The translations under genes were made by a program, and so were the position numbers. Under the pieces are notes generated by a model. That model worked only from the letters and a program-made list of their open reading frames with translations, did not search any database and was not told the origin of the DNA. From Flammula alnicola (taxonomy: Eukaryota; Basidiomycota; Agaricomycetes; Agaricales; Strophariaceae): a stretch of DNA of 64,000 bases. Shown piece by piece: positions 21,134-31,223 of this stretch. Position 1 is the first letter of the stretch. Each line of letters begins with the position of its first letter. The stretch spans positions 62,001 to 126,000 of the forward strand of contig JADNRV010000010.1 in the NCBI GenBank assembly GCA_015499995.1, given 5' to 3'.

Positions 21134-22597
21134 CAGCCGTTTCGGAAATTCTTGTCCGCGGCGATTTCCGACGTTTTTTAAATAAAATAAACAAAACAAA
21201 TCGAGAAAATGAGAAAAATTCAGAAAATTCAAAATCGTAGCTTCCACCGTCTCTACTGCTTGTAAACGAGCATCTACACTCTGTTAAATATCCGTACATC
21301 ATGTCTAATGACTACATCAATCATCCCTCAGACTTTTCCGTTTCTGACAGCGAAGAGAACATCGGAGACAGCAATTCTGGCCCCGAGCCAGAGATCAAGA
21401 CACATGGCAAATATTCCTGATATTTTGAGTGTATCCAGATTATGAAAAGCCTTGGGAAAGGCCCTGAAGACTTTGAGGGTGAGGAGGACGACAATGAAGG
21501 TGAGCTTTCTGACGTACTCACATTGCACTGTCAGCATGTCTGACCACTGAGCTTTGGACAGAACACGAGGCTCCAGAAGCCTTGAAAATTCATCTTTCTA
21601 CATCGAAAGCTGTGCCCGATGCTACCTAACAAGATGATTCAGGTCCTGCGGGCGGCGGCCCATGGAGGGAGCGCTGTTGTGGAGATTTAAGCCTACCTCA
21701 TCAAGGTAGAGCTCAGGGCTCTCCTGCATGAGCTCGCACAGCTCCGCTATGACTTTGCTGTGAAGAATACGAGGTCTACCGTGCAGGGAGGATGGAGGGT
21801 CAACTCGACCGTGAGTCTCATAGTTACTGTGCCAGCGTGGAGTGCTTTTGGGTGACACTCCGAGGGCGTCTGCATTTTCGGACAATTCCCAGCCATCGTC
21901 GAGCAGCCCTTGAGACACTTTCACGCAGAGATATCACTACCGAGATTACGTAGAAGGGTATTATTTTGCAAATGACTCGGATATCGAGAAAATGCAACAG
22001 TTGACGATGTGTTCCTGCTTCAGGAATCAGCCTACTGAGATGATCCGCCGCGGCAACATTCTACCAATGTCATTAAGCCTGGAATCGGCTTTATTGCAGT
22101 AGGGGCATTGGCAATGGACCTCAGGAATGTATGAATGTTTTTCTGAGGGTTTTGACGACCCGGGTTCACGATAGCCTCTGGAAGACTTGATGACGTGGCG
22201 CTGCGCAGTGGGCAGCCTTGCCTCTGCGACATGCTCCGGGGCACTTGAAGCAAAAAGTAAATATCTAGCTGCTATTTATGAGGTCTTCCTTCATTTTGAG
22301 CCATTCTGGCTTCTGTTTGTGAGGTCCTTTGGCCCCGAATCAAAGTTGAAGACTTTGAGGCCTGGATAGCTCTATTACAACCTAACCTCGTCAGAAACAG
22401 CCAGGCTTTGAGCCCTATGCATGGTATTTAATATAGTTGCACATAAAGAACATTAGAGGCTCGAAAGAACTGCAGAATCGCTCGATTAAAGCTCATTCTT
22501 GCATTTCTTGCATTTCTTGCATTTTCTGGATTTTCTGGATTTATTTTATTTTAAAATGCCGGAATTCACCGCCGGACAAGAATTTCCGAAACGGCTG
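21134..22597. mobile_element. Tc1/mariner-type transposon, degenerate
   Basis: The left terminus CAGCCGTTTCGGAAATTCTT and the right terminus are inverted copies (the right end reads AAGAATTTCCGAAACGGCTG). Both are flanked by TA (21132-21133, 22598-22599), the Tc1/mariner target site. The element is 1464 bp. It carries one recognisable coding remnant, the transposase DNA-binding region at 21622-21924 (-). The catalytic DDE part is not readable, so the copy is dead. Confidence 0.8.
21622..21924 (-). pseudogene. Transposase N-terminal helix-turn-helix remnant (Tc1-like)
   Basis: Reads as a helix-turn-helix of the type LSENADALGVSPKSTPRWHS, then SSLHGRPRILHS, then ELYLDEV. This follows the order seen in Tc1-like transposases, whose paired HTH domain binds the inverted repeats. 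It stops after about 100 residues and no DDE catalytic domain follows on this strand. Confidence 0.65.
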
Positions 22598-23100
22598 TAG
22601 GGTTATTGATTAATTTAAGTAAAATCAGGAAATGGGGATGTTTTCTTCGAAATCTCCCCTTTTCTCTCTCTTTTCCTTCCTCTTTCCTCTTTCGGATACC
22701 CAGTAGTATGGGGGGAAAACCGGAAAATGAGCAAAAACAGCGATAAAGGGCGGAAAAGCGGTCTGGAGATCTAAATTCTCAGAGAAACATATGAATTAAA
22801 CAAATTGGAAGCCATTTCCGAGCTCTCTAGGCAGGCTCTCCAGGTTAAACAGTATATCTCTACTGGTGTGCATAGGCTGGCACTGGACCTGTGCTTCAGC
22901 CAAACTGCGAAGAAGCATTTTCAGCCAGCTGTCAAATCGAGCGGATGTAAAACCTTTTTGGCAGCTCCGGCGCTTCCTAAGTTCTATCCTCGTGACCATT
23001 GACCTCCTTGACCACCGGACTGACCCAGGCAAATCGGCCTGACCCATATTTCGGTCAGGCTTTTCCGGTCGGGTCAAGAAGGTCAAGACACCACTGCCCA

Positions 23101-24760
23101 CACCTTATGTCCTTTACGACAGACTCCGATAAGTATCCCCACATCGAGCACCCAGACGGTCTCGTGGTGGACAAGTCACCCCACAAAACCCATAATCGGT
23201 TTCTCTGCTACGTTCAGCCGTCATGACGGACTTGACCTGGGAATCCAGTGTTTGAATGTCTCGAGACTCCTTGGACATGATCAAGGTGCAGACTCTGTCT
23301 TTCTAATCACCATTTTTCTCAGCTTGACTGTTTTATTTCAGGTTCTGCGATATCTGTCTTACGTCGGTTCACCCCGAGTTCTATCTAGACAAAGTCACCA
23401 TTAATAGTTGCACTGGCGATTGAACGCTACAAGTCTCGCTGACGTGGAGTCGATCGACAGCCTGGTCGCACCAGGATCGTGCATGTAAGCTGTTCGTGTC
23501 TCTCTCCATCCAAAACCCTGCTTTGAACAAGTTCCTCCAGCTGACCGAAGTCCACACTTGCCATATTTTGTGTCAATGTCGCTCATGTGAAAGAACTTAC
23601 CTAGGCCTTTCGAGATCATGGGATTGATGTCAGATCTGTTTTCGCGGCTACTCCACCCTCATAATGGAAAGCACTAGTGAACGCTTTCAAGAGAGGTGGA
23701 TTTCCTGTGTTGATCCACTGCGGTGAGTGACCTGATCAATAAATCGTTCTTTTCTACCAATGATTATTGACAACTATAAATCAGCCATTACAACCGAAGG
23801 CCCTGATATACCGAAAATCGACTGCGTTATGCTTGCTTGACCAACCCGTTCGCGAAACCTATTTGCTCAAATGGTGATAATTGAACAATTCTTAACCTTA
23901 GTACCCTTGAGAATAACCTGTTGTGCGCCAGATTGGCCGTGGAATGAGACTATCACCCACCACAGGGAAAACGGATTATCGTATTATTGATTTTGTCGAC
24001 AACAATTCTCGAGTTCGCGATGTCATTTCCGCTCCGGTTCTCTTCGGATTGGACCCCAGTGAGAATACCGTACGCCCTTTTGTCACCTGACAGCATTGTC
24101 GTCAAATAATAGTAACCATTCTTGTCAGACGTGACTTTCGAATCTCTTCTCAAACCCATTGAACAAATGAAAGCATTGGGTGCTCTGCGAACTGGATCAG
24201 GTTCTACTTCTGTTGGGTCTGTGCCGGTCCCTTTGTCCATAACATATACAGACCACGACAAACCATTCGAAAAAGATGGTCCTGCAGATCCCCACATGGC
24301 ATCAAGTGTATTTGCCTGGGTCAATTGCGGAGACGACATCTACTTGCTGACCCTTCATGGGCCAGGGTTATTCGCCTTGAACCCCATGATGTTGACGTAA
24401 ATGTAGGAACGACGAGTCTTTACCAAGTGCGATATACTTCGTACTTTACACGGCACCCTTCGGAGGAAGGCTATCACCAGAGCCAACTTATTCTGTCTGA
24501 TATACCTCTCAGTGAGGCTATACGAGCCTGCGACACATTCGTCGAACAGAAAGCTTTTCCAACTGGCATGTGAGTCGGATATCCTAAATGCACTCACTTT
24601 GATACACATATCTGAAACCCCATCCACAGGTTACTTTCTTCTGCTTCGTGGCGACCTGAGCGTGTAACTCAAGCGCAGAGAAATTTCATCCGAGGCCTAC
24701 GGGGAGATCATCCTGAGTTCGACATGCCGTATAAGGTCACTAAGATGACTGAAGGGTAAG
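23101..24760 (+). pseudogene. IRC3-type mitochondrial SF2 helicase, dead C-terminal part
   Basis: Successive pieces match an SF2 helicase of the IRC3 type: SFTTDSDKYPHIEHPDG (23103); FSATFSRHDGLDLG, frame-shifted, near 23205; FKRGGFPVLIHC near 23680; TEGPDIPKIDCVMLA followed by an in-frame TGA and PTRSRNLFAQM (motif V) near 23790-23880; then QIGRGMRLSPTTGKTDYRII (motif VI) near 23935. The C-terminal region includes ESLLKPIEQMKALGALR, FAWVNCGDDIYLLTLHG and SASWRPERVTQAQRNFIRG. IRC3 unwinds branched DNA in mitochondria. Frameshifts, stops and the missing Walker-box half show a pseudogene. Its left edge abuts the composite transposon. Confidence 0.75.
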
Positions 24761-25028
24761 CCGGCACTGTCATTACACGTCTTCGACATGGTGCAGCGAT
24801 AAGCTAATTGTTCACTGGGAGTATTCTTCGCACTACACCAATTCCCCGGATATCTTGTCTTCATTCTGGTGCGCGCCAGTTTATTTTACACATGAGAGAG
24901 AAATTCAATAATCCAGTGCAGGCTAGATTCGCAAATGAAACCCCTTTGTCGGCCTGGCCCCAGAAACTTTTAGTTCGCTCGATTATGAGGGCTACCTAAG
25001 GACCCCTCGACAGTCCAACACCAGTCCA

Positions 25029-25057
25029 TGACGTCATACACATTTCGGTCTATATAG
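25029..25057 (+). promoter_or_regulatory. Duplicated CRE site and TATA box
   Basis: TGACGTCA at 25029-25036 and TATATAG at 25051-25057, matching 11502-11530. The promoter is kept although the gene behind it is truncated. Confidence 0.5.
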
Positions 25058-25113
25058 TCCTGTCTAACACAAACTCTACAATCCAATCCATTACGTAGTA
25101 AACTAGTACCGCA

Positions 25114-25188
25114 ATGACGAACCCAATCTCAAACCAAGCCATGGACGCCTCTCTCGGCCACCACGTCCACAATGACGAGGAACTCTAA
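25114..25188 (+). pseudogene. Truncated copy of the hydrophilic CsbD-like protein gene
   Basis: The ATG and first 24 codons (MTNPISNQAMDASLGHHVHN, then DEEL) match the gene at 11584 with two changes, then a TAA stops the frame. The rest of the gene is deleted. A hairpin-forming sequence (25183-25238) begins exactly at the break, suggesting that a small insertion or repair event caused it. Confidence 0.8.
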
Positions 25189-25645
25189 CCCATAACCTCT
25201 GATAAGCCATAGTATGGGGGTATGGGTTAAGAGAGGTTCGACTGTAGTATCCGATTCCAGCACTTCTTGATAGGTATCCTACTACATGCAAAGGTAACGA
25301 GGCCTTCTTTCAGCTTTAAATCTCTACTCTCGAGTCCGACGATAGCTTCGAAGTGTACATTTTTTTGGCTATTTTTTGCATAGCGGTTTCAGCCAAGGAT
25401 GTTCCGAGATAATCACAATATACAGTACATCAATGCTGCAGAAGAGAAAAAGATACATGAGATGTGCGTCGAGTATATTATAATACATATAATGTCGACC
25501 GCGTCGAGCGAGATATGAAAGCAATTGTCCGACTCCGACTGCGGCCAGATAAGCCTCTACAAACTACGGAAACGTTCGACGTGATATGATATATAGGGGT
25601 AGATTATGGAGGCAGGAAATAGAGGGGTATTTGAAAGGGGAACAG

Positions 25646-26344
25646 CTACGGATACATCCGCACCCCGCAGCGAGAGCACTCTTCGTCTGTGTCCAAGCTA
25701 TGAATCAGGGAGTATTGGTTAGTGCATTTGAACGGATGAAACAGCAACGAGAAGACAAAACGCACAATAGGCATATAAGTCCGATGGGGAAGCAGCACTG
25801 TTGAAATTGGGGAATGAGAATGGATGTCCATGACGAATGCGCCGCAAATACGAGACGTACGATAGCTGTGATAATCCCACATAATCCAAACTTGGTTGTC
25901 CACTGGTGATCGCCCCGCGCACAACGTGCGAATACTGTCGATAAACAGGTAGTTCAGCGTTTGCTTCACTTCATGCAACGAAGAACACTACGCACGTTCA
26001 GCCTGATACTGTGCCCCGATATCAGCACTGGTCCCCTGCATATATGGAGCGGGCCCTCCCCTCGTCGACGAAGCCATAAAGCCGGAAACATGATGTGTTT
26101 TTACCGAAGGTTCATTAGATGTCGGTTGTGGGACACCCTTTTCGGAGCGGTACGTCGGCTGCTGGGGCGCAGGTAACGGTGGGGTTGCGGTATGGGGGTT
26201 GTATGGTTGGGATGACGGCATCCCAGGCTGTGGGGCGGTTATGGGAGTGGGCATGGGCGGCGCATATCCCTCTGCTGGATATGCTGGCGGATTACCAGAA
26301 GGTACTTGGGATTCGTGTTGGGGTTGGTTGTTTGAGTTTGGCAT
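25646..26344 (-). CDS. BRI3/LITAF-like Cys-rich membrane-associated protein, copy 2
   Basis: Four exons (26344-25996, 25934-25861, 25797-25766, 25697-25646) give 168 residues with exon 2-4 lengths identical to copy 1 at 12611. The Pro/Gln-rich N-terminus differs at many positions. The functional end is conserved (CARGDHQW, KFGLCGIITAICCFPIGLIC, CSRCGVRM), with all Cys pairs intact and mostly conservative changes. This copy therefore looks functional, unlike its neighbour at 25114. TATAAAAA lies 40 bp upstream at 26384-26391. The likely location is endomembranes by analogy with BRI3/LITAF; the function in fungi is unknown. Confidence 0.8.
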
Positions 26345-26430
26345 TTAGATTTTCAATGAGTGGATCCAGAGAACTGGCAGACGTTTTTATAGTCTGGTCG
26401 TCGTAATGAGGAGCACAGCATCATAGTGCT

Positions 26431-27033
26431 GTCCCCATAATGGACGCAAGGAAGTCTGAGACCAGGCGAAAACCTAGAATGCAGGATATGAAAAAGGCCG
26501 CTCTCGATCGCAATGATTCTCAGCTGCACCCTGAAGCCAGTCTAAAGCCGAGAGTTCAATGGTGGAAGATGCCTGCGGATCTTGTGCTATGCATAAATAC
26601 CGCAGTGACATCGCTTTCGAGGTCGTCTATTTGCGAATTTGAGGACCGCAGGAACCGCAGGCTATGTGTTGAACTGAAGCAAAAAGCAGTTACAGTGAAT
26701 GCCGAGAAATCCGAAAGTGATAACGGCGTTTGCCGATATTAATCTAATCTAATCTCATCATTTTTCGTTAATTTCAATTTGCAATGAACTTTTTTGTCCA
26801 ATTTGTCCAACATCGAGTCATCGACCAAAAGAACCCTCCGTCGACCTCAACGACGTGGCCCAACAACTAGACCATGTTGATTTAGGGATTCAAAGGATAC
26901 AGGTAAGTATGTACACAGCATTCTTATTTTAAAAAAATCTATAACGAATGATTTCCAACGGCGACTTCTGACTCGTTTTGTTCTCTCTCGTTGCGACTCA
27001 TTATAGGTCACTTTCTTGTATATGAGTTAATAT
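26431..27033. other. Intergenic region upstream of DEG1
   Basis: About 600 bases. A 100-codon open frame at 26440-26742 (+) has no recognisable features and overlaps the end of the duplicated block. The last 300 bases are AT-rich and probably hold the DEG1 promoter. Confidence 0.4.
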
Positions 27034-28701
27034 ATGAACATCGGGCTTCGATATCTCTCTTCGCGCTCAAGCATATCTCGTCTTGGTGTTCCAATGTCAG
27101 CAACTTCTACATCAAGCCCTAATCCGGGCCCATACGCGGGATGGACACGCGAACGGCTCATTGAGCGGCTCATGCAGCTCGAAGGCACAATTCCAGCGCC
27201 TCCAGAAGCAACTTCTGGCATCTCAACCCCATCTATATTATCAAGCCTACCCCCAGCGAACGCCCAAGAGAAGCCTTTCGATTTCTCAAAGCACCCTCGG
27301 CGGAAGATTGCTTTGAAGTTCTGTTATTCGGGATGGGAATATGGGGGTCTCGCTTTCCAGCTCGGACCAACGCCACTGCCGACAGTGGAGAATGTGCTAT
27401 TCGATATACTGGCAAAATCACGTCTCGTTGACGCAGAAGCTGGGTTCGATGGGTGTGGATGGGAGAGATGTGGGAGGACGGACCGGGGAGTGAGTGCTGC
27501 TGGCCAGGTTGTGTCATTGTGGGTACGAAGTGCTATACCTATGGAGGAGACGGAAGAGAAGAGGACCGAAGCTGTGTCAGTCGCGGAGGAACCGCCTGAA
27601 TCGACACTGGAGACACAAGAAGTGGAAGAACTTGGGCTGGAAGATGGATTTGGGTCTCTGGCTATGTCTGAAGAACCAACATCCAATACCTCGATACCTC
27701 CAACAAACTTCAAACCGAAGCAGGAACACGACTACCTCGCCATGCTCAACCGGCTCCTACCAGACACAATCCGCATCACTGCATGGTCACCCGTTGCCGA
27801 TTCCTTCTCTGCGCGCTTTTCCTGCAAGTACCGCCACTACAAGTACTTCTTCTCCTCCCTCCACCTCGACGTCCCACGCATGCAGGCTGCAGCAGACCGT
27901 ATGGTCGGCGAGCACGATTTCAGGAACCTGTGCAAGCTAGACGCACAGAAGCAGATCACGAGTTTCAGACGCAAGATCCTGCGCGCCACCGTCACCCCGC
28001 TGGACGGAGAGGACGGCGGAAACGGCGTCATGCATGTGTTCGATCTCGTAGGGAGTGCGTTTTTGTACCACCAAGTCCGGCACATCATGGCGGTGCTTTT
28101 CCTCGTTGGGTCGGGTCTTGAGCCGCCCTCGGTCGTGACGGAACTGATGAATGTCGAAGATGGCGTGGAACCGCCCCGAAGCGAAGATGCGCAGTATGCA
28201 GTCGTGGATCGCAAACCCGAGTACCAGATGGCCGATGCCCTTCCTCTGATGCTCTGGGAGTGTGGGTATGACGAGTCGCAGCTGAACTGGCGCACATCGG
28301 GGAAGCTATCAGGCGATGACGGCGAACCGATCGTGCGAGGTGATCTATACCACCAACTGCAGGGTATACACACCCGGTCGCGGGTGTTCGCTGCGCTGGA
28401 CCGGCATTTCATGAAGGCGGCGGAGAAGCACCACCCGCCGCCTGCTCTCATGTTTCCTTTGAAGCATGGATTGAAAGATTTGGAGGCGTTTAAGGATAAA
28501 CACGAGAGAGAAAGAGTGATGAATATACCTTTGGGCGGTGGGACGTTCAAGCGCAGTTTGAAGTATGTGCCGCTTTTGGAGAGAAAGAGGTTGGATACGG
28601 TGGAAGTTATGAACGAGCGGTGGCGTCTTGGAAAAGGACAGAGGCGAGACGAGAGGCGGAAGGCGGAAGGTGATGGAGCGGAGGACGATGGGAATGAATG
28701 A
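27034..28701 (+). CDS. DEG1: tRNA pseudouridine(38/39) synthase
   Basis: An intronless frame of 555 residues, a TruA-type enzyme of the Pus3/Deg1 branch that isomerises uridine 38/39 in the tRNA anticodon arm. The catalytic aspartate is in GRTDRGVSAAGQVVSL (about residue 154). The core is preceded by KIALKFCYSGWEYGGLAFQ. Later motifs are FSCKYRHYKYFF, HDFRNLCKLD and FLYHQVRHIMAVLFLVGSG, which are typical of eukaryotic TruA proteins. An acidic insert of about 65 residues separates the catalytic motif from LLPDTIRITAWSPV. The N-terminal 70 residues are basic then Pro/Ser-rich; an in-frame ATG at 27094 is an alternative start that would drop the possible mitochondrial-type presequence. Deg1 in yeast acts in nucleus, cytosol and mitochondria. 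Confidence 0.92.
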   Translation: MNIGLRYLSSRSSISRLGVPMSATSTSSPNPGPYAGWTRERLIERLMQLEGTIPAPPEATSGISTPSILSSLPPANAQEKPFDFSKHPRRKIALKFCYSGWEYGGLAFQLGPTPLPTVENVLFDILAKSRLVDAEAGFDGCGWERCGRTDRGVSAAGQVVSLWVRSAIPMEETEEKRTEAVSVAEEPPESTLETQEVEELGLEDGFGSLAMSEEPTSNTSIPPTNFKPKQEHDYLAMLNRLLPDTIRITAWSPVADSFSARFSCKYRHYKYFFSSLHLDVPRMQAAADRMVGEHDFRNLCKLDAQKQITSFRRKILRATVTPLDGEDGGNGVMHVFDLVGSAFLYHQVRHIMAVLFLVGSGLEPPSVVTELMNVEDGVEPPRSEDAQYAVVDRKPEYQMADALPLMLWECGYDESQLNWRTSGKLSGDDGEPIVRGDLYHQLQGIHTRSRVFAALDRHFMKAAEKHHPPPALMFPLKHGLKDLEAFKDKHERERVMNIPLGGGTFKRSLKYVPLLERKRLDTVEVMNERWRLGKGQRRDERRKAEGDGAEDDGNE

Positions 28702-30813
28702 GTAGACTGCGAATGGTATGCGCTTCTGTCTGTCTACCTTCTCCGTGAACGACCGTATTGATTTACGAGTATCTGCAGATACTATTAATGCATGAATGGA
28801 TTATACATTTTGGTGGATGTCTAGTCTTTATTCTATAATTTATTTTCTTACAGCCAGTCCAGAATCGCTGCCAGCTTATTGAGGACGACTGCCTGAAGAA
28901 CAGGATTAAATAATATCCGCCTTGATTCTCGCGTCAAAGACGCTGACCGACCGCTGCATCCTTTAGTGATTGCAACCCGCGGCCGTTGAGCTTCCTGGCT
29001 GGTGGTCACTGGCGGTCCTGCTCGCCAGGGCTAAGTTTACGCTGAACCTGGTGCTTAACGCGGTGGGGACTGGTGACTCTCGTAGGAGACCTGCGAGCCA
29101 GAAGTGCCTGCGATGGAGGAGATACCCTCGATGGCTGCTTCGTACGGAGCTTCACTACAGAGTATTTTGTGACGATCATCATCAGGAATATGCAATATCA
29201 GCACCAGCACCTAAACCTACACTGTGCCAGAGGTACGATAGGGCCCAAGTCACTTATCCTTGCAATGGTCCAGAAGCTTTCCCAAGCTAGCGCCGAGAAA
29301 GATGCCAGCGCGCGTAGCTGCGTACACGTTCTTTAGCCAAGACTGGTGTAAGAGGGAATTCCCGATGCAGGGTTACCATTTTTTTTGTCAGTCTGATACC
29401 TTGCTCATTTTTTTCTGTTTAGGATAATTTCTCCTTTTCTGGCCTTCTCTGGCGCATTGTAACCGCTATCTAAACCCTCTGAGCAAACACATGCGGCCAC
29501 AATCGCAATTGCGTTTGACTACATTGCCCAGTGAGTTAGTCGTAACTCGTGAGTTAAATATAAGCTGCAAGACATGGACAAATTCATTGTATGTCCTGAC
29601 CCACCGTCTCTTTTGATAATATGCTGCCTCATCTGTAGAGACATCTCGCGATCGAAATTGTGCCAACACGAATATGAATTCCATATGGTCATCCCTTGAC
29701 TCTGGTCCAAGAAGGCGTAGAGTCCAAGAAGTTAGCCGAAGGTTACGCACGGACCATGTCGGAAATTTAACCCGCGAGAAATCTCTCACGCCTTCTTCTT
29801 CACCGCACTCATGTCAAATTGCAAGCCATCGCCCACAATCTCCTTCAACGGCTGGTTTTGTGCCCAAGTAGTGCTGAAACGAATGCCTGGATGTCTTAGT
29901 GCTCGACAATCGTCAAGCTTCTCCTCGAATTCTCTTTGTCTTTGGGAGAGCAGAGCCGGCAGTCCATACACCTTCGTCAGTCGAGGAGCAAATTTTCCCT
30001 CTTTTCTGGGCTCTTCCTCTCACAAGATATCGACCACATTTTTTACAATTCAATTTGGTTTCGTGAAGTGATATTTATGCCCGAATGGTCCCCAACATGA
30101 CTGACATCGACAATCAACTTCAAGCTCAAGATCCAGCAGACGCCCACTCAAATGTTCAAGAGGTCTATATTCAAGTATCCATTCATAACAGGAACAAGAA
30201 TTTCACATCCCAAGACAGCAAGGTTCCTCAATCATCGAAATTCAAAGTTCTGCATCAGTATTCAGCACTTGAAGAAACGGTAGATTTGAGATAAGTATAT
30301 GGTACATTGAAAGGGAAATTTACGTTTATAGAGGACAAATATGCGTGAATAGCATCGGGTATTCTAATAGGGATTCTAGTGCAAAGCAATGCGGCAAAAG
30401 CGGGTATCAAAACATGTGATATGTACAAGAAATGGCGAACAGAATACCAAGCAAGAAAGCATTCAAGACAAGGTGCCAGAAGATATGGGGGATAGCAAAA
30501 CGAGCGACATTGACAAGAAAAGGCAACAAAAAAACAATCCTTTAAACACTGATCAGCGCATCAAGAACGGGTGAGAGCGTGCCTCAAAACATACGAGATT
30601 AACGAGCAGTTGCGAATAGATTAAACTGGCGGTTAAAATCGAGGGTTTCAGTGTGTACGACGCAGCAGGTGGGCAGCCGAAAGCTTCGCTTTGAAGAGCT
30701 TAAGCTTGCGACGAAGTATTAACGCGTGACGCTAGAGAACTGTCAGTGTGAATCAAGATGCTCCGAGCAATCCAGAATGTGCCAACGCACCGAGAAGAAA
30801 ATTTTCAACCACC
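28702..30813. other. Region without a recognisable gene
   Basis: About 2.1 kb. Open frames are 60-107 codons with no domain-like features on either strand. The stretch 30300-30560 (+) is A-rich and polar and could be old coding sequence, but nothing is recognisable. Confidence 0.4.
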
Positions 30814-31223
30814 TCAACACTCCTTGCTCAAAAGCACCATAAACGCCGCTCCCACTGACAGTGTTACCGACGAGCTAAAATTGGAATTGGCATGAGTGTA
30901 CGAGGCATAGATTTTCGTGTTTTTTTGTGTGAGTTGACTGACACCTGCTGAGCCGTTGCTGTAGATGAAGCTCGTGTGGTAACGGTCGCTGACAGTTTTC
31001 TAGAGAGCAAAACATTGAAGGCGGCGTTAGACGAACAAATTAGGGAATAGAGAAGAACGAAAAAACGTGCCTTAATGACCAATGGGTCTGAAAAGCGTGC
31101 CCATGGGACGTGGGTACTGGGGCGTGAGGGATACGCAAGGTTGAGTAAGATGGTCTTGAACTGATCCGAGGACGCGTTTAAGCCATCGGTAGGTTGAATT
31201 TGACTAGCGTGGGTGTTCGACAT
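30814..31223 (-). CDS. Putative small protein with hydrophobic C-terminus, GPI-like
   Basis: Two exons, 31223-31071 and 30999-30814, would give 112 residues. The second exon reads as an N-glycosylation-rich segment (FIYSNGSAG, SNFSSS) followed by a hydrophobic end (VTLSVGAAFMVLLSKEC) like a GPI anchor signal. The intron would be of the GC-AG class (starts GCACGT, ends CTCTAG). No signal peptide is present at this ATG, although a hydrophobic run (TVLAFAVVALFVII) lies upstream in another frame and could belong to an earlier exon. I do not recognise the protein, and a decayed gene is equally possible. Confidence 0.35.

Larger units (their letters stand above)
20148..23096. mobile_element. Composite DNA transposon, possibly hAT-like, with nested insertions
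   Basis: The left end CAGTGGTGTCAATGACC is matched in inverted orientation at the right end (23080-23096), whose reverse complement begins CAGTGGTGTCTTGACC. Next to the ends are CCCACACG (left, 3 nt away from the terminus) and CCCACACC (right), which could be an 8 bp target duplication as made by hAT elements. The offset leaves this uncertain. Inside lie a 173 bp MITE (20209), an array of TGTTAYCTGCC motifs (20456-20890) and a Tc1/mariner-type element (21134). I see no intact transposase for the outer element. Confidence 0.5.
24815..26430. repeat. Segmental duplication, copy B (internally deleted)
   Basis: Matches 11287-13430 in order and orientation: promoter, start of the hydrophilic-protein gene, then a jump to its 3' flank (25333 aligns with 12311), then the complete BRI3-like gene and its TATA box. 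About 650 bp present in copy A (11660-12310) are replaced by about 145 bp here. Confidence 0.85.

Noticed and set aside
24122..24400. 92-codon plus-strand frame as an independent gene
   Set aside because: Its sequence is the C-terminal part of the IRC3-type helicase relic, with frameshifts and stops upstream.
27837..28550. 237-codon minus-strand frame
   Set aside because: It lies entirely antisense to the DEG1 coding region and shows no protein-like motifs of its own.
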